Source: Bacillus sp. CECT 9360 (GTDB lineage Bacteria; Bacillota; Bacilli; Bacillales; DSM-1321). Taken from it: 64,000 nucleotides of DNA. The position numbers and the translations under genes are program-made. The notes under the pieces were generated by a model. The model worked only from the letters and a program-made list of their open reading frames with translations. It was not told where the DNA came from and did no database searches. The stretch spans positions 62,001 through 126,000 of the forward strand of contig NZ_CAKKNA010000004.1 of assembly GCF_918741275.1 (NCBI RefSeq), given 5' to 3'. This document shows, one piece after another, positions 16,307-25,529 of the stretch; position 1 is the first letter of the stretch; each line of letters opens with the position of its first letter.

Positions 16307-17323
16307 ATGAAAAATTATTTCGTCGAACGAATGTATAAAGCTTCTACAGGAATTGCCAATGCTGTATTGGTTACGCTGGGAATAGGACTTCTGTTTGAAA
16401 CAATCGGGAAATTCATTGGCTGGGAAGCATTTATCGGAATAGGATCAGCGGCCAAGGTGTTGCTTGCTCCAGCAATTGGGGCAGGGATTGCTTATCAGCT
16501 GGGTGGCAATACGTTGGTCATCTTTAGTGCAATGGCCTCCGCAGCGGTGGGAGGAGCGGCGATTCATCCTACAGCCGAGGGGTTCTTCACGATCGTACCA
16601 GGACAACCGATAAGCGCGGTGCTCGCCGCCGCCATCGCCACATATGTCGGCAAGCGTTTGACAGGAAAGACAAAGCTGGATATGATGGCAATCCCAGTGG
16701 GGGCAATATTGGTCGGAGGTGTATCGGGTGTCGGGTTAGCGGCTGTCACGACACCGTTATTGCAATGGTTGAGCGGAGAAATCACATCTTCAGTACAAGG
16801 GTCTCCTCTTATTGCTTCGATGGTCATTTCGTTAGTCTGGAGTATTCTGTTAATGACACCTGCTTCATCTGCAGCTCTTGCGATTGCTTTGCAAATGGAC
16901 CCAGTATCAAGCGCTGCGGCACTAATCGGCTGTACGGCGCAATTTGTCGGATTTACGGCGATGTCGCTTCGTCAGAATGACCTTGGCGGTTTTTTGGCCC
17001 AGGTTGCTGTTACGCCAAAGGTCCAATTCCCCAATCTTATTAAAAATCCGAGATTGGTAATCCCGCCCTTTGTCGCGGCAATCATTTGCGCCCCAATCGC
17101 AACGCTGGGATTCGATTTTCAGGTTTCTTATGAGCTTGCCGGGCTTGGCTTGAATTCATTCATTGCACCGCTAAATATTTTAGCAACACAGGGAATCGAA
17201 GGATTCTTGATTTATATAGCAGTTGGGGTTGTTCTTCCGATTGCCATCACGCTAGGACTATACCAGCTGATTAAAATGGCCGGCTGGGCAAAAGCGGGCG
17301 ATTTGCATATGGAGGTTCAATAA
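16307..17323 (+). CDS. PTS-type membrane permease, EIIC_2/PfoR-like
   Basis: 338 residues, AGAGGAG upstream. About ten hydrophobic segments with small-residue-rich re-entrant-looking loops such as AMASAAVGGAAIHPTAEGFF and FVGFTAMSLRQNDLGGFLAQ. These match the PTS_EIIC_2 (PfoR-type) family, sequences related to PTS membrane subunits but usually without EIIA/EIIB partners. None is encoded nearby here, so phosphotransfer coupling is uncertain and the substrate is unknown. Expression is probably governed by the structured leader upstream. Confidence 0.85.
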   Translation: MKNYFVERMYKASTGIANAVLVTLGIGLLFETIGKFIGWEAFIGIGSAAKVLLAPAIGAGIAYQLGGNTLVIFSAMASAAVGGAAIHPTAEGFFTIVPGQPISAVLAAAIATYVGKRLTGKTKLDMMAIPVGAILVGGVSGVGLAAVTTPLLQWLSGEITSSVQGSPLIASMVISLVWSILLMTPASSAALAIALQMDPVSSAAALIGCTAQFVGFTAMSLRQNDLGGFLAQVAVTPKVQFPNLIKNPRLVIPPFVAAIICAPIATLGFDFQVSYELAGLGLNSFIAPLNILATQGIEGFLIYIAVGVVLPIAITLGLYQLIKMAGWAKAGDLHMEVQ

Positions 17324-17334
17324 CGATTAGGCAG

Positions 17335-17368
17335 GGCACAGCAAACGTTGCTGTGCTCTTTGTTTTTT
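17335..17368 (+). terminator. Terminator after the permease
   Basis: GCACAGCAA-ACG-TTGCTGTGC followed by TCTTTGTTTTTT. Confidence 0.85.
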
Positions 17369-17459
17369 GGAGTTGAAGCTGAACATTGGTTATAATGGTA
17401 AAAAGATATTGAATGCCGGCCAACAGGTTCACTTTGGCTTGCAGATAGGGTGTAAAATC

Positions 17460-18659
17460 ATGCAATCGGAAATCAATGTAAACGTAAAACAGAATGACGC
17501 GGCTAGACTTAGCAAAGGTTATCCGTTAATAAGCAAGGAAGCTCTGGTAAATGAAAACCAGTTGCAAAAAGAAGGATCCGTTATCAGGCTCTTGGACGAG
17601 AAAAACCATTTTATCGCAAAAGGGTATTACGGCAGGCAAAACAAAGGCTACGGCTGGGTATTGACGAGAAAAGAGAATGAAAAAATTGACCAGGAATTTT
17701 TCAACAGGAAAATGAAGAGGGCCTTTGATCACCGGGAATCCTTTTATAAAGAAAAAGATACAACAGCTTTTCGGCTCTTTAATGGAGAGGGAGACGGAAT
17801 CGGAGGGCTGATTATCGATCAATATGATGGTTATTATGTCGTGAGCTGGTACAGCAAAGGGATCTATCAATTTAAGGATTATATTTTAAACGCATTAACA
17901 AATACAGCCAGTGTGAAAGCCGTTTACCAAAAAAAACGCTTTGATACGAAGGGGCAGTATATAGACGAAGATGACTTCGTAATGGGTGCTGAACCAGCAT
18001 TTCCACTGATCGTAAAAGAAAACGGCGTAAATTTTGCTGTGCATTTAAATGACGGAGCGATGGTGGGTGTTTTTCTCGATCAGCGTGATGTGAGAAAGAG
18101 GATACGTGATCACTATGCAAAAGGAAAAAATGTCTTAAATATGTTTTCTTATACAGGGGCTTTTTCTATATTTTCCGCTGTAGGAGGGGCTTTGAAAACG
18201 ACGAGTGTCGATTTGGCCAACCGTAGCCTTTCTAAGACGATAGAGCAGTTCAGTGTAAATGGCATTGATCATGAAGCCCATGATATTATCGTCGAGGATG
18301 TTTTCAAATATTTTAAATACGCGATAAAGAAACAATTGAAGTTTGATCTGGTGATACTCGATCCGCCAAGCTTTGCCAAGTCTAAGAAATTCACATTCAG
18401 TGCGGCAAAGGATTATAAAAATCTTTTGAAAGATACGATTGAAATAACGGAGGACAACGGGGTTATCGTAGCTTCAACGAACAGCAGTGCTTTTGATATG
18501 AAGCGGTTTAAGAGCTTTATCGATATGGCTTTTAAAGAGAGCCATATTAATTATAAGATATTGGAGGAATTTTCCCTTCCAGGAGACTTTAAGACAATCG
18601 ATGAATATAAGGAAGGGAATTACTTGAAGGTCGTCTTTATTAAGAAGCTGAAAATATAA
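17460..18659 (+). CDS. Class I rRNA large-subunit methyltransferase (RlmI/YwbD-like)
   Basis: 399 residues from ATG 17460 (AGGGTG about 10 bases upstream); the longer frame from 17367 would start inside the preceding terminator. A PUA-like N-terminal part (about 1-75) contains RLSKGYPLISKEAL and a basic surface. The central linker leads to a SAM-dependent methyltransferase domain with VLNMFSYTGAFSIFSAVGG and the catalytic/SAM motif LVILDPPSFAKSKKF. RlmI-family enzymes methylate a cytosine C5 of 23S rRNA. It is monocistronic between two terminators. Confidence 0.9.
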   Translation: MQSEINVNVKQNDAARLSKGYPLISKEALVNENQLQKEGSVIRLLDEKNHFIAKGYYGRQNKGYGWVLTRKENEKIDQEFFNRKMKRAFDHRESFYKEKDTTAFRLFNGEGDGIGGLIIDQYDGYYVVSWYSKGIYQFKDYILNALTNTASVKAVYQKKRFDTKGQYIDEDDFVMGAEPAFPLIVKENGVNFAVHLNDGAMVGVFLDQRDVRKRIRDHYAKGKNVLNMFSYTGAFSIFSAVGGALKTTSVDLANRSLSKTIEQFSVNGIDHEAHDIIVEDVFKYFKYAIKKQLKFDLVILDPPSFAKSKKFTFSAAKDYKNLLKDTIEITEDNGVIVASTNSSAFDMKRFKSFIDMAFKESHINYKILEEFSLPGDFKTIDEYKEGNYLKVVFIKKLKI

Positions 18660-18660
18660 C

Positions 18661-18706
18661 AAAAAAGCCGGAGTCGTTTCACGTGAAACAATTCCGGCTT
18701 TTTCAT
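18661..18706. terminator. Bidirectional terminator containing a parS-like core
   Basis: AAAAAGCCGGA and TCCGGCTTTTT close a stem whose tip is the palindrome GTTTCACGTGAAAC, between convergent genes. Confidence 0.85.
18675..18690. promoter_or_regulatory. parS: parS-like site (Spo0J/ParB binding), 15 of 16
   Basis: CGTTTCACGTGAAACA differs from the Bacillus parS palindrome TGTTTCACGTGAAACA only at the first base. The 14-bp core is exact. parS sites load ParB/Spo0J and SMC and cluster around the replication origin. That this site is bound is an inference. Confidence 0.6.
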
Positions 18707-18710
18707 AAAG

Positions 18711-20033
18711 TTAAGCTGCGTTTTCTCTGGCTAAGTTATTTCTCAACCAATTTTTCCCTTCGACGAGACGGGTAACCATCATTGCACTTACGGTATTTCC
18801 TGTAGAGTTGAGCAAAGTTGCCGGTGCATCAATAATCGTGCTGATAACCGCAATAATAGGAAGCACTTCTGCAGGGAAGCCGAAAATGCTGAGAATTAAC
18901 ATTTCACCAATCATTCCTCCGCTAGGAATCGCTCCCATTACAGCTCCTACCAGAAAGGAGACAGCAAGAATGCTTAAAATGTTTGAAAAACTAGTCATGT
19001 CCTTACCGAAAAGGGAGAATAAGAAAACGATTTTAAGTACTCCTCCAAAAACAGATCCGTCCTTATGGGTATTGGCGCCAAGCGGAATAACCGTTTCCGC
19101 GATGTCTTTAGGCACACCCATTTTTCGAACATATTCAAGATTAACTGGGATGCTCGCGGCACTTGAACAAGTAGCGATGGCTGTGATAGAGGGAGTGAAC
19201 GCATTTTTCCAGAAAACTTTCACTCCGGCTTTTCCGCTGGCAATAAAGGCATATAGAGTAAAGAACCCGAAGTAGTAAATGAGTGCCAATCCTAGATAAA
19301 GAAGAAATGCCCGCAAATAACCTTCTAGAATCTGCGGTCCAAGTTCTCCGATAACGGCTGCAAAGTAACAGCCAAGCCCGATTGGCGCATAATACATCAC
19401 AAATTTAACCATTTGCATCATCACGACTGAGCCGGCAGATAAGAATGCAGAAACCGGCTTTGCTTTTTCCCCAACAATAGCTGTGGCGAGTCCGAACAAA
19501 ACCGAGAAGACGATCAGCTGCAGCATATTGCTTTTTGACAATAATGCTGAAAAATCAGGAACCGTAAAGGTATTAACAAGCTGGCTTAGGAAGCTAACTT
19601 CCTCCGGTGTTTCTTTCATACTATCAGCTGAGCTCATTAACTCTTTAATTGCCGAAGTATCCGTGTTTTCTAATGGATTGACAATCATCGTACCGGCAAA
19701 GCCAAGAATAGCTGAAATGGCAGCCGTGATGAAGAAAACCAAGAGGATGCTGCTCATGATTTTTCCAAGCCGCTTCATTTCATTCATACTAGCAATCGCT
19801 GAAGAAATGCTGAAGAATACGAGCGGAATAATGATCATGAACATTAAGTTTAAAAACAAATCCCCAAATGGTTTAACAACGGAAGCTTCCGTACCGAAAA
19901 TTAATCCGGCAGCCCCGCCGATAATGATGGCAATGAGCAGCAAAAGCGTCCCCTTATAGCTTTTTAATAAACCTTTCAAATGGTGACACAACCTTTCGTG
20001 ATAGAAAATTAGAATATAAAAGCATCGCTTCAT
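18711..20033 (-). CDS. Dicarboxylate/amino acid:cation symporter (DAACS family)
   Basis: Up to 440 residues; the true start may be a later TTG near 19979 (KGLLKSYKGTLLLL), because the first 18 residues look unlike the family and only AGGA precedes ATG 20033. Family features are the membrane segment IIIGGAAGLIFG, FLNLMFMIIIPLVFFSI, the serine-rich re-entrant loop near ATCSSAASIPVNLEYVRKMG, and GANTHKDGSVFGG with IPSGGMIGEM. These proteins use Na+ or H+ gradients to import glutamate, aspartate or C4-dicarboxylates. The substituted loop sequences put it outside the best-known GltP/DctA types, so the substrate is open. Confidence 0.88.
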   Translation of the reverse strand: MKRCFYILIFYHERLCHHLKGLLKSYKGTLLLLIAIIIGGAAGLIFGTEASVVKPFGDLFLNLMFMIIIPLVFFSISSAIASMNEMKRLGKIMSSILLVFFITAAISAILGFAGTMIVNPLENTDTSAIKELMSSADSMKETPEEVSFLSQLVNTFTVPDFSALLSKSNMLQLIVFSVLFGLATAIVGEKAKPVSAFLSAGSVVMMQMVKFVMYYAPIGLGCYFAAVIGELGPQILEGYLRAFLLYLGLALIYYFGFFTLYAFIASGKAGVKVFWKNAFTPSITAIATCSSAASIPVNLEYVRKMGVPKDIAETVIPLGANTHKDGSVFGGVLKIVFLFSLFGKDMTSFSNILSILAVSFLVGAVMGAIPSGGMIGEMLILSIFGFPAEVLPIIAVISTIIDAPATLLNSTGNTVSAMMVTRLVEGKNWLRNNLARENAA

Positions 20034-20134
20034 TATCCTATTATGTGTTTCGTTTTACAATGGCTTTTGACACACAAAGGAAATAATAATAATCTAAGTG
20101 AAGAACAATCTTGTCTACCGATGGAGTGTGGGTT

Positions 20135-20887
20135 ATGGAGAATCTTCCAAAAACGTATGAAGTTATCGAAGTGTGTATGCTAGCAGGGAAAATCATGCTG
20201 GAAAGCGGCGCGGAAACGAATCGCGTGGAAGACACGATGTCCCGGATCGCAGCCTCCTTTGGGATCTATCACTCACATAGCTTTGTGACTCCGACAGGAA
20301 TTATCTTTTCGATTGACGGAGCTGATCCGAGTAAATTATATAGAATTTCAAATAGGTCAACAGATTTGAAGAAGGTTACTGAAGTGAACAGCATTTCCAG
20401 AAAAATCAGCAGCGGGGAGATATCCGCCAAGGATGCTCTTGTTCAATTGAAACGGCTGGAAAAAGCTAAGCTCGCTTATCCGTTATGGCTGCAAATTCTT
20501 GCTGCATTCATTTCAAGCGGCTGCTTTCTGATTATGTTTCAAGGTGGATGGCATGATTTCATTCCGGCATGTTTGACAGGAGGGATCGGTTTTTCTTGTC
20601 TGATTTATCTCAATCGATTGCTTGAGATTAAATTTTTTTCAGAGTTCCTTTCTTCCTTAATTATTGGATTGGTGGCAACCCTGTTTGTTTATACCGGAGT
20701 AGGGGACGAAATCGATAAAATAATAATCGGTTCAGTTATGCCGCTTGTGCCGGGTCTGCTGATTACAAACGCAATCCGGGATTTAATGGCCGGACATCTG
20801 GTCTCGGGAATATCAAAGGGCGCTGAGGCATCTTTAACCGCTTTTGCGATAGGGTCAGGAATTGCCGTTGTCCTTTCATTCTTTTAA
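20135..20887 (+). CDS. Threonine/serine exporter family, large subunit (ThrE N-terminal domain)
   Basis: 250 residues from ATG 20135 (GGAG upstream). The soluble N-terminal region carries the family signature AGKIMLESGAETNRVEDTM and FVTPTGIIFSI. Five hydrophobic segments follow from about residue 115. In the split ThrE-like systems (YjjP/YjjB type) this subunit pairs with a small membrane protein encoded next door. Here that partner starts 16 bases downstream. Amino-acid or dicarboxylate export is the family role. Confidence 0.87.
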   Translation: MENLPKTYEVIEVCMLAGKIMLESGAETNRVEDTMSRIAASFGIYHSHSFVTPTGIIFSIDGADPSKLYRISNRSTDLKKVTEVNSISRKISSGEISAKDALVQLKRLEKAKLAYPLWLQILAAFISSGCFLIMFQGGWHDFIPACLTGGIGFSCLIYLNRLLEIKFFSEFLSSLIIGLVATLFVYTGVGDEIDKIIIGSVMPLVPGLLITNAIRDLMAGHLVSGISKGAEASLTAFAIGSGIAVVLSFF

Positions 20888-20903
20888 ACGATGAGGTAAC
20901 TAT

Positions 20904-21332
20904 ATGATTGCACAGCTTATTACTAGTTTTATTGCGTCTGCCGCTTTCGGGATTATTTTTAATGTCCCGAAGAAGTCCATCATGCAGTGTGGATTCGTCG
21001 GAATGGTTGGCTGGATGCTCTATTATGCGCTTGTCGAAAGCGACTTCGACAGTGTTTTTGCCACGCTGGCAGCGGCCTTTCTTGTAGCACTGATCAGCCA
21101 GACCTTTGCTAAATTATATAAAACACCGATTATCATTTTTAATGTGTCGGGCATCATCCCCCTCGTCCCGGGAGGAATGGCATACGATGCGATGAGGCAT
21201 TTTGTCAGCAACGATTATAGTACAGCTGTCCAGCTTGCCGCAAAAGTCTCAATGCTCTCAGGGGCTATTGCTATGGGGATTGTTTTCTCCGAAGTCTTGA
21301 ACCAAGTTGTAAAGAAATACAGTAGAAAGTAA
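20904..21332 (+). CDS. Threonine/serine exporter family, small subunit (DUF3815-like)
   Basis: 142 residues, four to five membrane segments, with GATGAGGTAACT upstream. Conserved features include FGIIFNVPKKSIMQCGFVGM and the loop VSGIIPLVPGGMAYDAMRH. The last is characteristic of the ThrE_2/YjjB half and is echoed by MPLVPGLLITNAIRDLMAGH in the partner. The two genes form one operon and together reconstitute a ThrE-type exporter. Confidence 0.87.
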   Translation: MIAQLITSFIASAAFGIIFNVPKKSIMQCGFVGMVGWMLYYALVESDFDSVFATLAAAFLVALISQTFAKLYKTPIIIFNVSGIIPLVPGGMAYDAMRHFVSNDYSTAVQLAAKVSMLSGAIAMGIVFSEVLNQVVKKYSRK

Positions 21333-21339
21333 GTGATCA

Positions 21340-21372
21340 GGCAGGGATAATTTCATTCCTGTCCTTTTTCTT
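21340..21372 (+). terminator. Weak terminator after the exporter operon
   Basis: CAGGGAT and ATTCCTG pair around a 6-base loop, followed by TCCTTTTTCTTTT. Confidence 0.55.
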
Positions 21373-21417
21373 TTGATGCCCGAAAAGAGGGTTTGGCCGA
21401 GTGGTGTAGAATTTATA

Positions 21418-21431
21418 TGAAAGCGTTTTCT
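21418..21431 (+). promoter_or_regulatory. cre-like site before the methyltransferase
   Basis: TGAAAGCGTTTTCT matches the CcpA consensus TGWAANCGNTNWCA except at the last base. It lies 17 bases from the start codon, so binding would block transcription or initiation. Confidence 0.45.
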
Positions 21432-21447
21432 TAGGGAGTGAAATGTA

Positions 21448-22494
21448 ATGAGCTTACCTGAAACAAAGTTGAATGAAGCGATTTATACTGAAGCCGATTT
21501 TGAATCGACGCAATTGACATCGAGCTACCGAATCGATCTGAGAAATCCGACAAATGAATATCTTGATAAGTTTATCAATGCTAATCTTGTTTCAGACTGG
21601 TCTGTGCTGACTTGGAAGGATGTCGGCAAGCCATATGAAGTGAAAACTGTGGCCAAATCGAAACGTGACTGGGAGCAGGAGAACGGTGAAATGTCTGTAC
21701 GGGAGTCTTGGGAGTTTTTCAACAAATCATTTCATGAATGGTTTGTAAAAGATGTACCTGAAGAGATTTCCAGGTCAAAGAAAGAATTGAAGGGATACTT
21801 GTCTCGTTTTCAGTTAAGTGACGTGAAAAAGGCACTCGGTGAAACGATCCGGTTATCGTTATGGAATTATGCCCACCGGGTGGAGGATGGTATTTGGGAT
21901 CCACGTGGAAAGAGGGCCCTTTTTGAAGGACTTGATATAAGAAAACCCCGTATTCTATACTTGGGTGCCGCTGAAGGCTATGAAGCGATGCAGTTATATG
22001 CGATGTACCCTGAGGGCGAAATCGTAATGGTCGATTATGATGACTTTTGCCGCACAGACCGTTTCGGTCACTTTCCTGATCGTTATCCATTCCTTGGAAT
22101 TAATCCGGTTACCGGCCATCCGCGGGTCTGGCATAAAGACCAAATGAATATTGATTACGTGGTGGATGATATCCGGAACCTACCATTCGGCAAAGAATTC
22201 GATATCGTCCTGAGCGTCGGACTTTTAGAGCACTTTCCGGATGACTTTAAACAAGAAGCGATGGATTGGCACCGCAAATTCTTGAAGCCGGGCGGTTACG
22301 TGATAATGACTACGCCCCGTTTGCAGCTGAAATCACGCTTGTTTTACACGATCATGGCCGATGTGATGAACCATACGTACAGGGAGTTAATGGATGTCCG
22401 TCAGATGGGATTGTATGTGTATGAAGGCGGCTTTGACATCCTCCGCCATGGATATATTAAGGTTCATAATGGGATCGTGGCACAGCCTAGATAA
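21448..22494 (+). CDS. Class I SAM-dependent methyltransferase with N-terminal extension
   Basis: 348 residues, AGGGAGTG upstream. The N-terminal 170 residues are an unrecognised helical extension. The catalytic part follows: RILYLGAAEGYEAMQLYAMY (motif I), VMVDYDDFCR (acidic loop), FDIVLSVGLLEHFPDDF (motif post I) and LKPGGYVIMTTPR. A conserved-looking DPRGKRALFEGLDIRKP precedes motif I. The substrate is unknown. It stands alone, preceded by a cre-like sequence, which suggests carbon-dependent expression (inference). Confidence 0.8.
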   Translation: MSLPETKLNEAIYTEADFESTQLTSSYRIDLRNPTNEYLDKFINANLVSDWSVLTWKDVGKPYEVKTVAKSKRDWEQENGEMSVRESWEFFNKSFHEWFVKDVPEEISRSKKELKGYLSRFQLSDVKKALGETIRLSLWNYAHRVEDGIWDPRGKRALFEGLDIRKPRILYLGAAEGYEAMQLYAMYPEGEIVMVDYDDFCRTDRFGHFPDRYPFLGINPVTGHPRVWHKDQMNIDYVVDDIRNLPFGKEFDIVLSVGLLEHFPDDFKQEAMDWHRKFLKPGGYVIMTTPRLQLKSRLFYTIMADVMNHTYRELMDVRQMGLYVYEGGFDILRHGYIKVHNGIVAQPR

Positions 22495-22739
22495 TTCGAA
22501 TTAAGTCAAATGGAGAGACATCAAAACAGATGTTTTCTATTTGGCTTTTTTCGTCTGGGCAGAATGGAAGTAAAAGCTGGGGATTTGCATGAGTGCAACT
22601 ACGCCCAATCTTAGTAAGGTCTGCAAATCTGTCTTTAAAAAACTTCCAAGTGATGTTAATATTTAAATAAAATGGTTCATCACCATAACTGGTGGTTTAA
22701 TGTTGATTAACATAATATCTCAGTAATTTTGCAACAAAG

Positions 22740-22975
22740 TTGATTGGCGAGGATATGCAAGACCCCTCGAAAATGCATACGCATTTTCTCGTGCGGTGCC
22801 TATTCATGGATGATGATTCAACGTCCTGCGGGAAAAGCAGGCCAGTTAACGGAACGTCGACTAAGATCTGCCACGTCCTTATGTCTTACGTCGACGCCAA
22901 CACATCCTGTGTAAGTCCCGGAGGCGTGCCCTTTGCCGAGGAGGCTCCCGGACTGCCCGCGGAGCGGAAATCAAC
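22740..22975 (-). repeat. Palindromic intergenic repeat, copy 2 (about 236 bp)
   Basis: Bounded by GTTGATT and AATCAAC. Read on the minus strand it runs TTGATTTCCGCTCCGCGGG, a GGGAGCCTCCTCGG arm, a variable middle, then the 66-nt module (22766-22831) shared with copy 1 at 4580-4645. The middle contains CACATCCTGTG-type words not present in copy 1, so the copies are mosaics. The open frame inside it (22740-23021) is a composition artefact. The rest of the 22495-23022 gap shows no gene. Confidence 0.75.
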
Positions 22976-23022
22976 GGATAATCAAAAGCTTAAACCACTT
23001 CTTTTGGTGAACAACCAATAAA

Positions 23023-23829
23023 ATGAAAGACGGTGAAAAGGTGGACATCAGTGAAAATCCGATTATAAAAATTAGGGAGTTATCGGTAAATTACGGTGCG
23101 AATACCGTGCTCCAAGATATAAATCTAGACGTACATAAAGGAGAAATTATTGGTTATATCGGCCCCAATGGTGCAGGGAAAAGCACAACGGTAAAAGTAA
23201 TGCTTGGATTGCTAGAGGAATACAGTGGAACCGTTGAAATAGATGGAAAAGACATAGCGGATAGAAACGTAGAGTATAAGAGAAAAATCGGGTACGTACC
23301 AGAGATTGCGGAACTATATGAAAATCTGACCGCAAGAGAGTATTTATCCTTTATCGGTGAACTTTATGGCTTAAACCGCGATATGGTTGAAATGAAAGCA
23401 GAAAAAATGATAGCTGTGTTTCAAATCGCAGAGGTATACGATGCAAGGATTTCCTCTTATTCAAAAGGAATGAAACAAAAGGTGATGATTATTGCCAGCT
23501 TGCTTCATGACCCTGATATATTATTTTTGGATGAACCTCTAAGCGGTTTGGACGCTAATAGTGTAATTGTAGTAAAGGAGATTCTTGCTCAGCTTGCTGC
23601 GCAGGGGAAAACAATTTTCTATTCTTCTCACATTATGGAAGTGGTAGAGAAGATTTCGAGTCGGATTGTTTTATTAAAGAGTGGCCAGATTGTCGCGGAT
23701 GGCAGCTTTGCTGAACTTAAAGAAAGAAGCAAGGAAGGTTCCTTGGAGGAGATCTTTAATCAGCTTACAGGATTTACCGATCATCGGGATGTAGCAAGAG
23801 AATTTGTATCTATTGTACAAGAGGGATGA
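23023..23829 (+). CDS. ABC transporter ATP-binding protein (exporter type)
   Basis: 268 residues. The ATG at 23023 has a poor ribosome site, and GTG 23041 is an alternative. Walker A GYIGPNGAGKSTTVKV, signature SYSKGMKQKV, Walker B DILFLDEPLSGLD and the switch His in YSSHIMEV are all intact. Together with the large membrane protein 4 bases downstream it forms an ABC-2-like exporter. The DRRT/ABCA-like layout (sequence after Walker A followed by KIGYVPEIAELYENLTAREY) suits export of peptides, lipids or drugs, but no substrate gene lies nearby. Confidence 0.9.
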   Translation: MKDGEKVDISENPIIKIRELSVNYGANTVLQDINLDVHKGEIIGYIGPNGAGKSTTVKVMLGLLEEYSGTVEIDGKDIADRNVEYKRKIGYVPEIAELYENLTAREYLSFIGELYGLNRDMVEMKAEKMIAVFQIAEVYDARISSYSKGMKQKVMIIASLLHDPDILFLDEPLSGLDANSVIVVKEILAQLAAQGKTIFYSSHIMEVVEKISSRIVLLKSGQIVADGSFAELKERSKEGSLEEIFNQLTGFTDHRDVAREFVSIVQEG

Positions 23830-23833
23830 GAGC

Positions 23834-25480
23834 ATGAAAAACTTGAGAGTATTGAAGTTTCTTGATAGATGCAAGGGTTTGTTTGAAAAGCTTGGAGTCG
23901 ATTACGAAAAAATGAGGAGCATCCTGCAAGTCAAATTGGTTATGGACAGCAGAAAAGTTCCAACGATTCTGGCTGGTTCGGGCAATAAGAAGAATAAAAA
24001 GAGCGAAGATGAAAACCAGTTTGTTAAATCTTTGTGGTTTTACGTGATATTAGGAGGGTTTATGGCAGTAGTTGTTGCTATGGGCAACAATTATATGCTA
24101 CAAATGAGTCTCTTTTTTGGCGTATTGATCTTTATCGTTTTGACTTCATTAGTATCTGATTTTTCTTCTGTTTTATTGGATACACGGGATAAAACGATTA
24201 TCTATTCGAAGCCGGTTGATAGACGGACAATGGGTATGGCCAAATTTCTACATATCTTTATCTACATGTTTTATCTAACAATGGCGATCTCAGGACCTGC
24301 ACTTGCTGTTTCGTTAATCCGTCATGGAATTGGATTTTTCATCTTATTTTTAGCGGAAATTATTTTGATAGATATTTTTGTCGTTGTGTTAACAGCTTTA
24401 TTATATTTAGTGATATTGAGATTTTTTGATGGAGAAAGATTAAAAGATATTATTAATTATTTTCAAATTGGATTAACGGTTGCCATGACATTAGGATATC
24501 AACTTTTGTTCAGAGTTTTTGATTTTATGGATGCGAGAGCCGTTTTGGAACCAGAATGGTGGCATTATTTTATCTTACCAATCTGGTATGGAGCTCCTTT
24601 TGAATGGATATTGAATGATGCTACCAATGGGTATTACACGCTCTTCTCAGTATTAGCGTTTATTGTCCCGCTTATTTCAATTTTCTTGTATATTAAACTA
24701 ATTCCTTTATATGAACGGAGCCTGCACCGTCTAACGAGTGTGAGTGGCAGCAGGAAAAAGAAGAAACGATTTATGACTTGGTCGGCAAAAGTATTGTGTA
24801 AAAGTCGGGAGGAACAGATATTTTTTCGATTTGCTTCTGATATGATGGCAAATGAGCGCGATTTCAAATTGAAGCTATATCCTGGTTTGGGCATTTCGTT
24901 GATTCTCCCATTCTTTTTAATCTTTAATTCGCTGGATGGTAGCAGCTTGGCTGAGATTAAAAATAGCAGGATGTATTATAATATGTATTTTTGCGGAATG
25001 GTTATTCCGACCTTGGTCTTGATGTTAAATTACTCGAAAAATTTTAAGGCTGCTTGGATTTATAAAACGATTCCCATAAAAGCTGAAGGGTCTATTTATA
25101 AAGGAGCGTTAAAGGCTGGTATTACCCGATATCTCTTTCCGCTTTTCTTGTTTGTAGGAATGTTGTTCATTTCCTTATTTGGATTCAGAATTCTTCCTGA
25201 TTTAACTGTTATGTTTTTCGGCTTCTTACTGTTTGTAGTGCTTTGTTTTAGATCATTGTCTTCAGGTATGCCTTTCTCAGAAGCATACGAGGCCATTCAG
25301 CAAAATGAGGGCATCAAAACGTTTCTATTGCTGACTTTCCTCCTTTTGTTAGCTGCGCTTCACTTTATTGCAGCTTATGTATTCGAGTATGGAGTTTATA
25401 TCTATTTAGTTCTTTTGTTTATTATCAATCTAATAGTTTGGAAATGGTCTTTTCCTACTAAAAATGCGATAGATTTATAA
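23834..25480 (+). CDS. ABC exporter membrane subunit
   Basis: 548 residues from ATG 23834. About twelve hydrophobic segments in two blocks (about 80-300 and 370-545) are separated by a basic cytoplasmic loop (SGSRKKKKRFMTW). The N-terminal 75 residues are soluble and basic. The segment FSSVLLDTRDKTIIYSKPVDRRTM resembles loops of large ABC-2 exporter permeases that couple to the ATPase. It follows the ATPase gene by 4 bases. No substrate can be assigned. Confidence 0.8.
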   Translation: MKNLRVLKFLDRCKGLFEKLGVDYEKMRSILQVKLVMDSRKVPTILAGSGNKKNKKSEDENQFVKSLWFYVILGGFMAVVVAMGNNYMLQMSLFFGVLIFIVLTSLVSDFSSVLLDTRDKTIIYSKPVDRRTMGMAKFLHIFIYMFYLTMAISGPALAVSLIRHGIGFFILFLAEIILIDIFVVVLTALLYLVILRFFDGERLKDIINYFQIGLTVAMTLGYQLLFRVFDFMDARAVLEPEWWHYFILPIWYGAPFEWILNDATNGYYTLFSVLAFIVPLISIFLYIKLIPLYERSLHRLTSVSGSRKKKKRFMTWSAKVLCKSREEQIFFRFASDMMANERDFKLKLYPGLGISLILPFFLIFNSLDGSSLAEIKNSRMYYNMYFCGMVIPTLVLMLNYSKNFKAAWIYKTIPIKAEGSIYKGALKAGITRYLFPLFLFVGMLFISLFGFRILPDLTVMFFGFLLFVVLCFRSLSSGMPFSEAYEAIQQNEGIKTFLLLTFLLLLAALHFIAAYVFEYGVYIYLVLLFIINLIVWKWSFPTKNAIDL

Positions 25481-25481
25481 G

Positions 25482-25528
25482 AAAAACCTGATGGCAGCAA
25501 GGTAAGTTGCTGCCATCAGGTTTTATTA
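25482..25528. terminator. Bidirectional terminator
   Basis: AAAACCTGATGGCAGCAA pairs perfectly over 18 bp with TTGCTGCCATCAGGTTTT around a 6-base loop, between convergent genes. Confidence 0.9.
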
Positions 25529-25529
25529 T

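Noticed and set aside
18808..19275. 155-codon frame opposite the DAACS symporter
   Set aside because: Antisense shadow of a strongly conserved membrane-protein gene.
22740..23021. 93-codon open frame before the ABC ATPase
   Set aside because: Coincides with repeat copy 2 read on the opposite strand; no family resemblance.
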